From: Mesorhizobium jarvisii
GTDB lineage: Bacteria > Pseudomonadota > Alphaproteobacteria > Rhizobiales > Rhizobiaceae
DNA length: 61,998 bases
Assembly (NCBI RefSeq): GCF_003601985.1
Contig: NZ_QZXA01000021.1
Coordinates: forward strand, 1-61,998
Reading direction: 5' to 3'
Part shown: positions 1-7,287 of the stretch, piece by piece
How positions within the stretch are numbered: position 1 is the first letter of the stretch
Layout: every line of letters begins with the position of its first letter
The notes under the pieces: model-generated
Told to the model about the DNA's origin: nothing
The model's database searches: none
What the model saw: only the letters and a program-made list of their open reading frames with translations
Made by a program: the position numbers and the translations under genes

Positions 1-128
1 GGTTCGAGGAACCGGGTCTGGTGCACGGCTATCTCAGGGCCCGGCACACGGTCGGGCGCGCCCGCGAAAGTTTCACGCGGATCGTCGACGCGGTCGCCGC
101 CCTTGGACGAGGCGCCTGGCTCTGGTAA
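1..128 (+). CDS. C-terminal end of an alpha/beta hydrolase (partial)
   Basis: An open frame enters from the left edge and ends at the TAA at 126-128, giving about 42 residues. The tail reads EPGLVHGYLRARH followed by ARESFTRIVDAVAALGRG. This resembles the end of acetyl-esterase/HSL-type alpha/beta hydrolases, where the catalytic His lies in a 'HGY/HGF' segment and a last amphipathic helix follows. The family call is inferred from this tail alone, and the substrate cannot be judged. It converges on the FAD dehydrogenase gene 39 bases further right. Confidence 0.5.
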   Translation, partial: FEEPGLVHGYLRARHTVGRARESFTRIVDAVAALGRGAWLW

Positions 129-167
129 GCGGTTTCCCGTCTCACCACGGGCCATGGTAACGTCGTT

Positions 168-1826
168 TCACGCCACCGAGCGTCCCGCCGCTCGGCCGGC
201 GCTGCGGCCGGAGAAGATGCAGCCGCCAAGGAACGTGCCTTCCAGTGCGGCATAGCCGTGCACGCCGCCGCCGCCGAAGCCGGCCGCTTCGCCCACCGCA
301 TAGAGCCCGGGTACTGGTTGGCCATCGGCGTCCAGCATGCGGCTGTCGAGATCGGTCTGCAGGCCGCCCAGCGTCTTGCGGGTCAGGATGTTGAGACGCA
401 CCGCGATCAGCGGGCCGTTTGCCGGATCGAGCATCTTGTGCGGCTTGGCTGTACGGATGAGCTTGTCGCCGAGATAGGCGCGGGCGCCGCGCAGCGCGGT
501 GATCTGCATGTCCTTGGAGAACGGATTGTCGAGTTGGCGATCGCGGGCTCGGATCTCGCGTTCCACCTGGGCGACGTCGAGCAGCGGCTCGCCGCCGGCC
601 AGCGCGTTCATGCGCGTCACCAGATTCGAAAGGTCGGCCTCGACGATGAAATCCTCGCCCTTCTCCATGAACGCTTTCACCGGACCCGGAATGCCCGACG
701 TCGCGCGGCCGAGCACCTGGCGCCAGCTCTTGCCGGTGAGGTCGAGATTTTGCTCGGAGCCCGACAGCGCGAACTCCTTCTGGATGATCTTTTTGGTCAG
801 GATAAACCAGGAATAGTCGAAGCCGGTGCTCATGATGTGGCTGAGCGTGCCCAGCGTGTCGAAACCGGGATAGAGCGGCACCGGCAGGCGCTTGCCGCGC
901 GCGTCGAGCCAGAGCGAGGACGGGCCGGGCAGGATGCGGATCGCATGGTCGGTCCAGATCGGCGCCCAGTTTCTTATGCCCTCGACATAGTGCCACATGC
1001 GGTCGCGGTTGATGATCATGCCGCCGGCCGCTTCGGTAATCGCCAGCATGCGGCCGTCGACATGGTCAGGCACGCCGGTGATCATGCGCTTGGGCGCCGT
1101 TCCCAGCCGCTTCGGCCAGTTTTCCCGCACCAGCTGGTGGTTGGCGCCGATGCCGCCGGAGGCGACGATCACCGCTTGCGCGTGAAGCTCGAAATCGCTC
1201 GATATGTCGCGCGAGCTCTTGTGGCCGCGCTCGACGGTGCTGGGTTCCAGGATGTCGCCGCGCACACCGGTCACGACAGCGCCAGTGCGCGTCAGTTCGT
1301 TGACCCGGTGGCGGAACTTGAAGCTGACCAATCCGCGCTTCTGCGCCTCGCGCACGCGCTGGACAAAGGGCTCGAGAACACCGGGGCCGGTGCCCCAGGT
1401 GATGTGGAAGCGCGGCACTGAATTGCCGTGGCCGATGGCATTGCCGCCGCCGCGCTCGGCCCAGCCGACGACGGGAAAGAATTTCAGGCCGCGCTGCAGC
1501 AGCCAGGAGCGTTTCTCGCCGGCGGCGAAACCGACATAGGCTTCCGCCCATTTGCGCGGCCAGAAATCCTCCGGCCGGTCGAAAGCGGCCGTGCCCATCC
1601 AGTCCTCGAGCGCCAGATCATGCGAATCGCGGATGCGCATGCGCCGCTGCTCGGGCGAATCGACGAGGAAGAGCCCGCCGAACGACCAGAACGCCTGTCC
1701 GCCCAGCGACTGCTCCGGCTCCTGGTCGACGATGATGATCTTCTTGCCGGCCTCGGCGAGTTCGGCGGCGGCAACCAGCCCGGCAAGGCCGCCGCCGACA
1801 ATGATAACGTCCGCATCGTCAGCCAT
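168..1826 (-). CDS. FAD-binding dehydrogenase (fumarate reductase/3-ketosteroid dehydrogenase-like flavoprotein)
   Basis: This is a 552-residue flavoprotein. The N-terminus carries the dinucleotide-binding motif GGGLAG at residues 11-16 and an acidic residue (D34) at the end of the second beta strand, as expected for FAD. The C-terminal FAD-contact segment reads GLYAVGEAAGFGGGGVHGY. These are hallmarks of the FAD_binding_2 family (fumarate reductase, KstD-like, 'FAD-binding dehydrogenase'). There is no signal peptide, so it is probably cytosolic. The start is supported by GGGAGG just upstream of the ATG. The electron acceptor and substrate are unknown; members of this size are usually annotated without one. 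Confidence 0.88.
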   Translation of the reverse strand: MADDADVIIVGGGLAGLVAAAELAEAGKKIIIVDQEPEQSLGGQAFWSFGGLFLVDSPEQRRMRIRDSHDLALEDWMGTAAFDRPEDFWPRKWAEAYVGFAAGEKRSWLLQRGLKFFPVVGWAERGGGNAIGHGNSVPRFHITWGTGPGVLEPFVQRVREAQKRGLVSFKFRHRVNELTRTGAVVTGVRGDILEPSTVERGHKSSRDISSDFELHAQAVIVASGGIGANHQLVRENWPKRLGTAPKRMITGVPDHVDGRMLAITEAAGGMIINRDRMWHYVEGIRNWAPIWTDHAIRILPGPSSLWLDARGKRLPVPLYPGFDTLGTLSHIMSTGFDYSWFILTKKIIQKEFALSGSEQNLDLTGKSWRQVLGRATSGIPGPVKAFMEKGEDFIVEADLSNLVTRMNALAGGEPLLDVAQVEREIRARDRQLDNPFSKDMQITALRGARAYLGDKLIRTAKPHKMLDPANGPLIAVRLNILTRKTLGGLQTDLDSRMLDADGQPVPGLYAVGEAAGFGGGGVHGYAALEGTFLGGCIFSGRSAGRAAGRSVA

Positions 1827-1852
1827 CTTTCCTCCCAGAATTAGCCGGCTAG

Positions 1853-1898
1853 CGCAATTCCAGGAAAAGTGTGAGGCGGTTTTCCATCCAGAATTGCG
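1853..1898. repeat. Palindromic intergenic repeat, type C copy 1
   Basis: The element is bounded by CGCAATTC and GAATTGCG with an inner GGAAAAGTGTGAGGCGGTTTTCC-like stem (written only in part here). It fills the gap between the FAD dehydrogenase and the Gfo/Idh/MocA gene. Three further copies lie at 7242-7286 (reverse orientation), 11776-11814 (degenerate core) and 24596-24640. Short elements of this look are widespread in rhizobial intergenic regions. Confidence 0.75.
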
Positions 1899-1910
1899 TC
1901 AAAGTAAATG

Positions 1911-2897
1911 TCAGACGGCCTCCCAGCCATCCTTGCCGCCGGCGCGGAAGATGGCGTCGATGACCTTCTGGTTGAGCACGGATTCCTCCAGCGTGAAGAC
2001 ACGCTCCTTGCCGCCCTGTGCGGCGCGCGCGAAAGTCTCGACCTCCAGCCGGTACTGCTGCGTGCCGGGAAAGCGGAACACTTGCGCTTCGGTATGGTTC
2101 TGGTTGTGCAACTCGACGCGGTGATGGTCGTAGAGCCCGGCATTGAAGGGCGAGAAGACCTCGATGAAACCCTTCTCACCGTGGAACACCATCACCTGGC
2201 GCGCCGCCATCTGCGTCGACAGATAGAAGGACAGTTCGAAATCGCCGAAATCGGCGCGGATCGAGGAGTAGATGTCGGTGCCGAATTTCTTGTCGCGCTC
2301 GATCGTTGCCTGCACACGGCTGGGCTCCTTGCCGGTCGAAAACCGCGTCGACACGGTCGGGTAGACGCCGATGTCGGGCAATGCGCCGCCGCCGAGGTCG
2401 AGCTGGTTGCGCATATTGCTGGGGTCGACATTGTAATAGGAGAACGCGCCCTGCACATGGCGCAGCCGGCCGATGGCGCCGCTGGCGATGAGGTCGCGCA
2501 CCTTGATCCATTGCGGGTGGTAAATGACCATGAAGGCTTCGCAGACCAGCACCTTCTTGGCATCGCGCAGCTTGATCAGCGGCGGGATATCCTTGGCGTC
2601 CAGCGCCAGAGGCTTCTCGACCAGCACATGTTTTCCCGCCTCGATGGCCTTGGCCGTCCATTCGACATGCTGCGAGGTCGGCAGCGGGATATAGACGCCG
2701 TCAATATCCTTGGAGGCCAGCAGTTCCTCGTACGATCCGAACGCATGGCGCGCGCCGAACCGCTCGGCCAGGGCCTTGGCTTTCGACAGGTCGCGGCTGG
2801 CGATCGCCGCCAGCACGCCGTTCTCCGCCTCGACGATTGCCGGCAACAACTGCTCGCGGCCAATCTTGGCCGTCGACAACACACCCCATCGGAACAT
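1911..2897 (-). CDS. Gfo/Idh/MocA family NAD(P)-dependent oxidoreductase
   Basis: This 328-residue protein has the N-terminal Rossmann motif (WGVLSTAKIG), the family's conserved EKPLALDA segment near residues 94-101, and a C-terminal alpha/beta substrate domain. Members oxidise or reduce sugars, inositols or related polyols with NAD(P)(H). The EKP lysine, a key catalytic residue, is present. I chose the ATG at 2897 because GGAGAAG lies at good spacing. A GTG one codon upstream is possible. The substrate cannot be told from sequence. The neighbours (YceI, FAD dehydrogenase) give no pathway hint. Confidence 0.88.
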   Translation of the reverse strand: MFRWGVLSTAKIGREQLLPAIVEAENGVLAAIASRDLSKAKALAERFGARHAFGSYEELLASKDIDGVYIPLPTSQHVEWTAKAIEAGKHVLVEKPLALDAKDIPPLIKLRDAKKVLVCEAFMVIYHPQWIKVRDLIASGAIGRLRHVQGAFSYYNVDPSNMRNQLDLGGGALPDIGVYPTVSTRFSTGKEPSRVQATIERDKKFGTDIYSSIRADFGDFELSFYLSTQMAARQVMVFHGEKGFIEVFSPFNAGLYDHHRVELHNQNHTEAQVFRFPGTQQYRLEVETFARAAQGGKERVFTLEESVLNQKVIDAIFRAGGKDGWEAV

Positions 2898-2978
2898 CAC
2901 GCTTCTCCATGTCGGTTACATCAGGCGAGGTTTGCCCGAAATCGACGGAAAAGCCAATGACCGAGGCTGACCCCTGGC

Positions 2979-3554
2979 TCAGCCCCGCTTCCCCGTCAGC
3001 GTCATGTCGAAGTCGACGACGTTGGAATAGAGCGGCGTGCCGACATCCATGCCGTAGCGCGACCGCAGCACCTTGCCGGTGACATGGAATTTGATCGTGC
3101 CGCCCTTCAACCCATTGAGCTCGGCGGTGAATTTTTCCGCAAACGTCTTGCCGCGCGCCGTCAGCCTGCCGGTGACAAGGGCTGACGTGTCGCCGGTGCG
3201 GGTCACGCTGGTCGAGCGGAACTGGATTTCCGGGCTGTTGGCCGCATCGAACACCGCGTCGGAGCGCAGGAAGGCATCGATGCGGCTCTGGCCGGTGCCG
3301 ACGCTTTCCGGATAGATGGTAAGGTCGACCTTCGAGCGCCCGACATCGCCATTGTCGATGCGGATCGTGCCCTTGAAGTGGGCGAAGGCGCCGTCGAAGC
3401 CGCCGCCGCCGGCCTTGCCTATGGTGAAACGGATGCTGGAGCCTGCCGGGCTGATCGTGTAGCTGCCGGCGGCGTCGCTCAATGCCACCGCCGCGGCTGC
3501 GGGCACGGCAAGGCATGCGGCAAAAGTCGCGAATCCAAGGATGCGCGCATGCAT
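2979..3554 (-). CDS. YceI-family periplasmic lipid-binding-type protein
   Basis: The product is 191 residues with a clear Sec signal peptide (about residues 1-22, ending in PAAAAVA). The mature part follows the YceI lipocalin-like barrel pattern: SYTISPAGSSIRFTIGK, then F-x-G-x-I-R-I-D-N-G, then the terminal DFDMTLTGKRG. YceI proteins bind isoprenoid or polyprenyl-type ligands in the periplasm. AGGAAAGGA precedes the ATG. The cytochrome b561 gene starts upstream on the same strand, and YceI-b561 pairing is common in proteobacteria, so the two are probably co-transcribed and may handle a periplasmic redox-active lipid. Confidence 0.88.
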   Translation of the reverse strand: MHARILGFATFAACLAVPAAAAVALSDAAGSYTISPAGSSIRFTIGKAGGGGFDGAFAHFKGTIRIDNGDVGRSKVDLTIYPESVGTGQSRIDAFLRSDAVFDAANSPEIQFRSTSVTRTGDTSALVTGRLTARGKTFAEKFTAELNGLKGGTIKFHVTGKVLRSRYGMDVGTPLYSNVVDFDMTLTGKRG

Positions 3555-3623
3555 GGGATTGTTCCTTTCCTGGAGGCAACGCTTGTTCGCGTCCTCACCT
3601 CACAAACGCGCGTGCCGCCCGCT

Positions 3624-4193
3624 CTATTCCCCACCTGACGAAGGTGTGATCATACGCGTGAGCACGCTGTCGCGCAGCAGGAAGTGATGGCGCAGGGCGG
3701 CTGCGACATGCAGCGCGACGAGCGCGATGCCGACATAGGCGAGATACCAGTGCGCGGCCGCCCAGAAGCTTTCGGCGGCATCGGATTCGGCGAGCGGCAG
3801 ATTGGGCATAACGAACAGGTTGAACGGCATGGTCGGAATTTCCAGCGTCGAAACCGAAACCAGCGCCCAGCCGGACAAGGGCAAGGTGATCTGGAAGGCA
3901 TAGAGCGCCAGATGCGCAAGCGGCGCCGTACGCCGTTCGAGCGCGCCGACCGAAGCCGGCAGAGGCGGCATCGCATTGCCAAGCCGCCAGGCGATGCGCA
4001 GGATAATGAGGCCAAGCAGCAGAAAGCCCAACGATTTGTGCAACTGGATCAGCTCGAAAGCGGTGCGCTGGCTGGTCAGCCGCACCATGATGAAGCCGAG
4101 GGCGAACTGGCCGATGAAGATGATGCCGATCAGCCAGTGAAGAAGGATCGTCGCCCAGCCGTAGCGGGTCGCGGTGTTGGTGATCGACTGCAT
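3624..4193 (-). CDS. Cytochrome b561 family membrane protein
   Basis: This di-heme b561-type integral membrane protein of about 189 residues has four predicted transmembrane helices: WATILLHWLIGIIFIGQFAL, LLLGLIILRIAWRLG, the FQITLPLSGWALV region and YVGIALVALHVAAALRHH. Candidate heme-ligand histidines sit in helices 1, 2 and 4 (LLHW, LHKSLG, ALHVAAALRHH). It would pass electrons across or within the inner membrane. An upstream ATG (4229) in frame gives 12 extra residues. I prefer the MQSITNTATRYGW start because it matches the usual beginning of the family. It lies directly upstream of the YceI gene. Confidence 0.87.
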   Translation of the reverse strand: MQSITNTATRYGWATILLHWLIGIIFIGQFALGFIMVRLTSQRTAFELIQLHKSLGFLLLGLIILRIAWRLGNAMPPLPASVGALERRTAPLAHLALYAFQITLPLSGWALVSVSTLEIPTMPFNLFVMPNLPLAESDAAESFWAAAHWYLAYVGIALVALHVAAALRHHFLLRDSVLTRMITPSSGGE

Positions 4194-4225
4194 TGTGTGT
4201 GAACGACACTGGACAGAACTTTCTT

Positions 4226-4262
4226 CCAACGCCCCTCACCCTCCCTACAAGGTGGAAGGGTA
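4226..4262. repeat. Short palindromic element between cytochrome b561 and the LysR gene
   Basis: The stretch contains the C-rich run CCCCTCACCCTCCCTAC followed by AAGGTGGAAGGG. It looks like a fragment of the larger 'CTTCCCCC...GGGGGAAGG' elements seen at 61776-61877. It sits across the gap and the 3' end region of the LysR gene (stop at 4265). Confidence 0.4.
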
Positions 4263-4264
4263 AG

Positions 4265-5155
4265 CTAACCGCTCACCTTGAAGAAATCCACAAATGCCCT
4301 GAGCGCCGGGCGCATCTGCCGGCGGCTGGGGTAATAGACAAAGAACCCGTCGAAGGGTGGGCACCAGTCCTCCAGCACGCGGATCAGCCTTCCGTCGGCG
4401 AGCGGGGCATGCACATAAGGCTCAAAGACGAAGGCGAGCCCGGCGCCGTCGATCGCGGCTTGCGCGATCAGATGGTCCTCGTCGAGGATCAGCGGCCCCT
4501 GCGCGGCGATCTCCATCTCCTCGCCGTCCTTTTCGAATTCCCAGCGGTAGAGAATGCCGCTGGAGAAGCGGAAGCGGATGCAGCGATGAACGGCAAGGTC
4601 GCGCGGATGATGCGGCCTCGGCATGGCCGCGAAATAGGATGGCGCGCCGACCACCGCGCCGCGCATGTCCGGCCCAATGCGCACCGCGATCATGTCGCGC
4701 TGCAGGCTCTCGCCGAGCCGCACGCCGGCGTCGAAACCACCTTCCACCACATCGGTGAAACGATCCTCGATGAGGATCTCCAGCACGATATCGGGATAGG
4801 CCGCGGCAAAGGCGCCGAGCCGTGGCGTCAGCACCAGATGCGCCGCCGTGCGCGGCACGCTGAGCCGCAGATTCCCGGCCGGCCGGTCGCGCGCCTCGAG
4901 TGCCGTCTCCAGCGCCAGGTCGATTTCGGAAAGGGCAGGACGTAACCGCTCCAGCAATTGCGCACCCTCTTCCGTCGGCGCGACGCTGCGGGTGCTGCGC
5001 GCCAGGAGCCGCACGCCGAGCCGTGCCTCCAGACTGGACACGGCATGGCTGACCGCCGACGGTGCGATGGCCAATTCCCTGGCCGCGCCGCGAAAGCTGC
5101 CACATTGGGCGACGGTCGCCAGCACGGCCAGTTGGGAGAGATGCGCTCGGTTCAT
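4265..5155 (-). CDS. LysR-family transcriptional regulator
   Basis: This 296-residue regulator has an N-terminal winged helix-turn-helix (MNRAHLSQLAVLATVAQCGS, then GAARELAIAPSAVSHAVSSLEARLG) and a type-2 periplasmic-binding-like effector domain. The long open frame extends upstream to 5350, but the extra part runs through a palindromic repeat; the conserved start is the ATG at 5155. It is divergent from the aldo/keto reductase gene with about 180 bases between. By the usual LysR rule, that reductase is its most likely target. The effector is unknown. Confidence 0.9.
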   Translation of the reverse strand: MNRAHLSQLAVLATVAQCGSFRGAARELAIAPSAVSHAVSSLEARLGVRLLARSTRSVAPTEEGAQLLERLRPALSEIDLALETALEARDRPAGNLRLSVPRTAAHLVLTPRLGAFAAAYPDIVLEILIEDRFTDVVEGGFDAGVRLGESLQRDMIAVRIGPDMRGAVVGAPSYFAAMPRPHHPRDLAVHRCIRFRFSSGILYRWEFEKDGEEMEIAAQGPLILDEDHLIAQAAIDGAGLAFVFEPYVHAPLADGRLIRVLEDWCPPFDGFFVYYPSRRQMRPALRAFVDFFKVSG

Positions 5156-5229
5156 TGATCTATTTATTGGAACAGCCCGTGCAAATGAGAGACGATTATC
5201 GAACACAAAGCAAGGCGCTATCTCCTCAT

Positions 5230-5274
5230 GCATGTCGCCCAAAAGTGCGCAGCGGTTTTGGGACAACGACATGC
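5230..5274. repeat. Palindromic intergenic repeat, type A copy 1
   Basis: The ends are GCATGTCG and CGACATGC, perfect inverted repeats, enclosing CCCAAAAGTG and CGGTTTTGGG, which also pair. The element lies between the divergent LysR regulator and aldo/keto reductase. Copies 2 and 3 are at 12886-12929 and 21404-21446. All three are in the same orientation in the window. Confidence 0.8.
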
Positions 5275-5286
5275 ACAAAACAAAAC

Positions 5287-5313
5287 TTAAAGCGCGTTGT
5301 CGACGCGCTTTAA
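5287..5313. repeat. Hairpin just upstream of the aldo/keto reductase
   Basis: A perfect 10-base inverted repeat, TTAAAGCGCG / CGCGCTTTAA, with a 7-base loop lies immediately right of type A repeat copy 1 and 11 bases before the AAGGAG of the reductase. It may be part of a composite repeat, or a 5' UTR structure or operator for the divergent LysR. No T-run follows, so it is not a typical terminator. Confidence 0.5.
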
Positions 5314-5336
5314 GCATCACAACAAGGAGATGCCTG

Positions 5337-6332
5337 ATGCAAAGCCGCAAGCTAGGAACTGAATTGAACGTTTATCCCGTCGGCCTCGGCTGCATGGGCA
5401 TGAGCTTTGCCTATGGCGGTCAGCCGGAGGGCGAGGCGATCGCCACGCTGCACCGCGCCGTCGAGATCGGCGTCAACTTCTTCGACACGGCGGAAGTCTA
5501 TGGCCCCTACGAGAACGAGATCCTGCTCGGCAAGGCACTGAAGTCGGTTCGCGACAAGGTGACTATCGCCACCAAGTTCGGCTTCAAGATTCTGGAGGAA
5601 GGCACCGGCCTCGACCGCATGGCCGGCGTCGACAGCCGCCCCGAGCACGTCAAGGCGGTGGCCGAGGCCTCGCTGAAGCGGTTGGGTACCGATGTCATCG
5701 ACCTCTATTACCAGCACCGTGTCGACCCCAACGTGCCGATCGAGGATACGGTCGGTGCCATGGCCGAGCTGGTGCGCGAGGGCAAGGTGCGCGCGCTCGG
5801 CCTGTCGGAGGCAAGTGCGGCGACCATCCGCCGTGCGCATGCCGTGCACCCGATAGCGGCCGTGCAGAGCGAATATTCGCTGTGGACCCGTGACCCGGAA
5901 GAGGATGTGTTCGCCGTCTGCCGCGAACTCGGCATCGGCTTCGTTCCCTACAGCCCACTCGGCCGTGGCCTTTTGACCGGCACCATCGCCAGGCCCGAAA
6001 CGCTTGACGATGGCGACTGGCGCCGGACCTTGCCGCGCTTCCAGGCCGAGGCCATGGAAGCCAATGCCAAGGTCATCGCCACGCTGGAAACAATGGCGGC
6101 GGAAAAGGGCGTAACCTCGGCGCAGCTGGCGCTCGCCTGGGTGCTGCACCAGGGCGATTTCATCGTACCGATCCCGGGTGCACGGAAAATCCGTCATCTG
6201 GAGCAGAACACTGCGGCGGCGGAGATCGAGCTGAGTGCAGCCGAGGTCGCGGCGATCGGCGATGCGCTGTCGCCGGACAAGGTGGTCGGCAAGCGCTACA
6301 CGGAGGAGTTGCTGGCGCTTGTGAATGGGTGA
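5337..6332 (+). CDS. Aldo/keto reductase
   Basis: This 331-residue NADPH-dependent (beta/alpha)8 reductase resembles the AKR13/YakC-type. The catalytic tetrad is visible: D and Y in FFDTAEVYGPYENE, K in VTIATKFGF, and H in LYYQHRVDP. The C-terminal cofactor loop reads IVPIPGARKIRHLEQN. The open frame extends further upstream, but the ATG at 5337 is preceded by AAGGAG at 5324 and begins the conserved MQSRKLGTELNVYPVGLGCMG-type N-terminus. It is probably regulated by the divergent LysR protein. A terminator follows the stop. The physiological substrate is unknown. Confidence 0.92.
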   Translation: MQSRKLGTELNVYPVGLGCMGMSFAYGGQPEGEAIATLHRAVEIGVNFFDTAEVYGPYENEILLGKALKSVRDKVTIATKFGFKILEEGTGLDRMAGVDSRPEHVKAVAEASLKRLGTDVIDLYYQHRVDPNVPIEDTVGAMAELVREGKVRALGLSEASAATIRRAHAVHPIAAVQSEYSLWTRDPEEDVFAVCRELGIGFVPYSPLGRGLLTGTIARPETLDDGDWRRTLPRFQAEAMEANAKVIATLETMAAEKGVTSAQLALAWVLHQGDFIVPIPGARKIRHLEQNTAAAEIELSAAEVAAIGDALSPDKVVGKRYTEELLALVNG

Positions 6333-6350
6333 GCAGCGGTCAGCGGAAGA

Positions 6351-6374
6351 AGGGGCGCTTCGGCGCCTCTTTTT
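6351..6374 (+). terminator. Rho-independent terminator after the aldo/keto reductase
   Basis: The stem GGGGCGC / GCGCCTC with a TTCG tetraloop is followed by TTTTT, 19 bases after the reductase stop codon. Confidence 0.8.
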
Positions 6375-6407
6375 GCAGCGTTGAAAATGGGAGACGTCGG
6401 CGGGACA

Positions 6408-6562
6408 GCGCCCCCCTCTGACCTGCCGGACATTTCCCCCACAAGGGGGGAGATTGGATGTCGTCTAGGCTTTCGCCAATCGCTGACGTTGAGAATGCGC
6501 AGGGCGCCGAAGCTGCTGATCTCCCCCCAAGTGGGGGAGATGCCCGGCAGAGGGGGGGCGCC
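6408..6562. repeat. MITE-like inverted-repeat element, type D
   Basis: The left arm (6408-6454) begins GCGCCCCCCTCTG and contains CATTTCCCCCACAAGGGGGG. The right arm (6519-6562) is its near reverse complement, with ATCTCCCCCCAAGTGGGGG and ending GAGGGGGGGCGC. About 64 bases of unrelated sequence separate the arms. It carries no coding frame of its own that looks real. The whole gap 6375-6590 is explained by this element. Small nonautonomous elements of this composition are common in rhizobial genomes. Confidence 0.7.
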
Positions 6563-6590
6563 TCGCACGGACATTTCTATGTCTGCACCC

Positions 6591-7193
6591 CTACCACGGC
6601 AGCACCTCAATCTCCGGCCAGCACTCCCGCGCCCGCTTGCCCTTCGCCTCATGCGTGCGCCGGTTATCCATCACTCGGTTTGGCGTGATGCGGAACGAAA
6701 AGACATCGTCGAGCCCGAATGGCGCCACCAGATCGAGCTGCCCGTGGGCATCGAACCGCACCCCGACCGCATGCGTCTTCGAGGCGAAATGGCTGATGGG
6801 TTCGCGGGAACTCGTATAGCGCGGGCAGGGCTGCCCAAATTTCTGCGGATACCAAAGATGCACCCGCGCCTGGTTGCGCACCTCGACCGGCAGCGCCAGC
6901 TCTTCGAAATGCCGCGCTGCCTGACGGATGACATCGTCCTCAGCCTCATAGGACAGGTCGCTGTCGTCGAAATAGAACAGGTCGACATCCTTGATGCCGT
7001 AACCTGATGGCTTGCCCGTCAAATGGTTCCAGACGCTGTTGTAAAGTGCGCCGGAGACGACCAGCCAGTCCGGCAGCTCAAGCGTGCGGGCACGTACCAG
7101 TGCTTCACGGACGAGCGAGTCCCCCGACACGATCTCGAGAAACGCCCCTCGCTGTGCTTCGAACGGCAGCCCGGAATAGCGCAGATGGTCCAT
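6591..7193 (-). CDS. Nucleotidyltransferase-family protein (COG3575/DUF925 type)
   Basis: This 200-residue protein has a nucleotidyltransferase-like core: SGALYNSVWNHLTGKPSGYG followed by the acidic motif KDVDLFYFDDSDLSYEAED, in which paired aspartates could bind metal. The C-terminus has RITPNRVMDNRRTHEAK and a conserved Trp-Pro pair (ECWPEIEVLPW). These match the uncharacterised COG3575/DUF925 family. The open frame continues upstream through a palindromic repeat, so the ATG at 7193, just outside it, is the sensible start. No partner or substrate is known. Confidence 0.8.
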   Translation of the reverse strand: MDHLRYSGLPFEAQRGAFLEIVSGDSLVREALVRARTLELPDWLVVSGALYNSVWNHLTGKPSGYGIKDVDLFYFDDSDLSYEAEDDVIRQAARHFEELALPVEVRNQARVHLWYPQKFGQPCPRYTSSREPISHFASKTHAVGVRFDAHGQLDLVAPFGLDDVFSFRITPNRVMDNRRTHEAKGKRARECWPEIEVLPW

Positions 7194-7241
7194 CGCCCTT
7201 TGGAGGACGATTCGCCATCTGCCTGCAAGGCGTAGTTCCGG

Positions 7242-7286
7242 CGCAATTCCTGTAGGAAAACCGCTAGGCACTTTTCCCGAAATTGC
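7242..7286. repeat. Palindromic intergenic repeat, type C copy 2 (reverse orientation)
   Basis: The bounding words CGCAATTCC and GAAATTGC enclose GGAAAACCGC and CACTTTTCCC. It is type C read on the other strand. It ends one base before the pheT stop codon at 7288, so it belongs to the pheT 3' region and may form a hairpin at the end of that transcript. Confidence 0.75.
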
Positions 7287-7287
7287 T

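Noticed and set aside
4848..5336. N-terminal extension of the aldo/keto reductase frame
   Set aside because: The extension lies antisense to the LysR gene and passes through repeat and hairpin sequence. The ribosome site and conserved start are at 5337.
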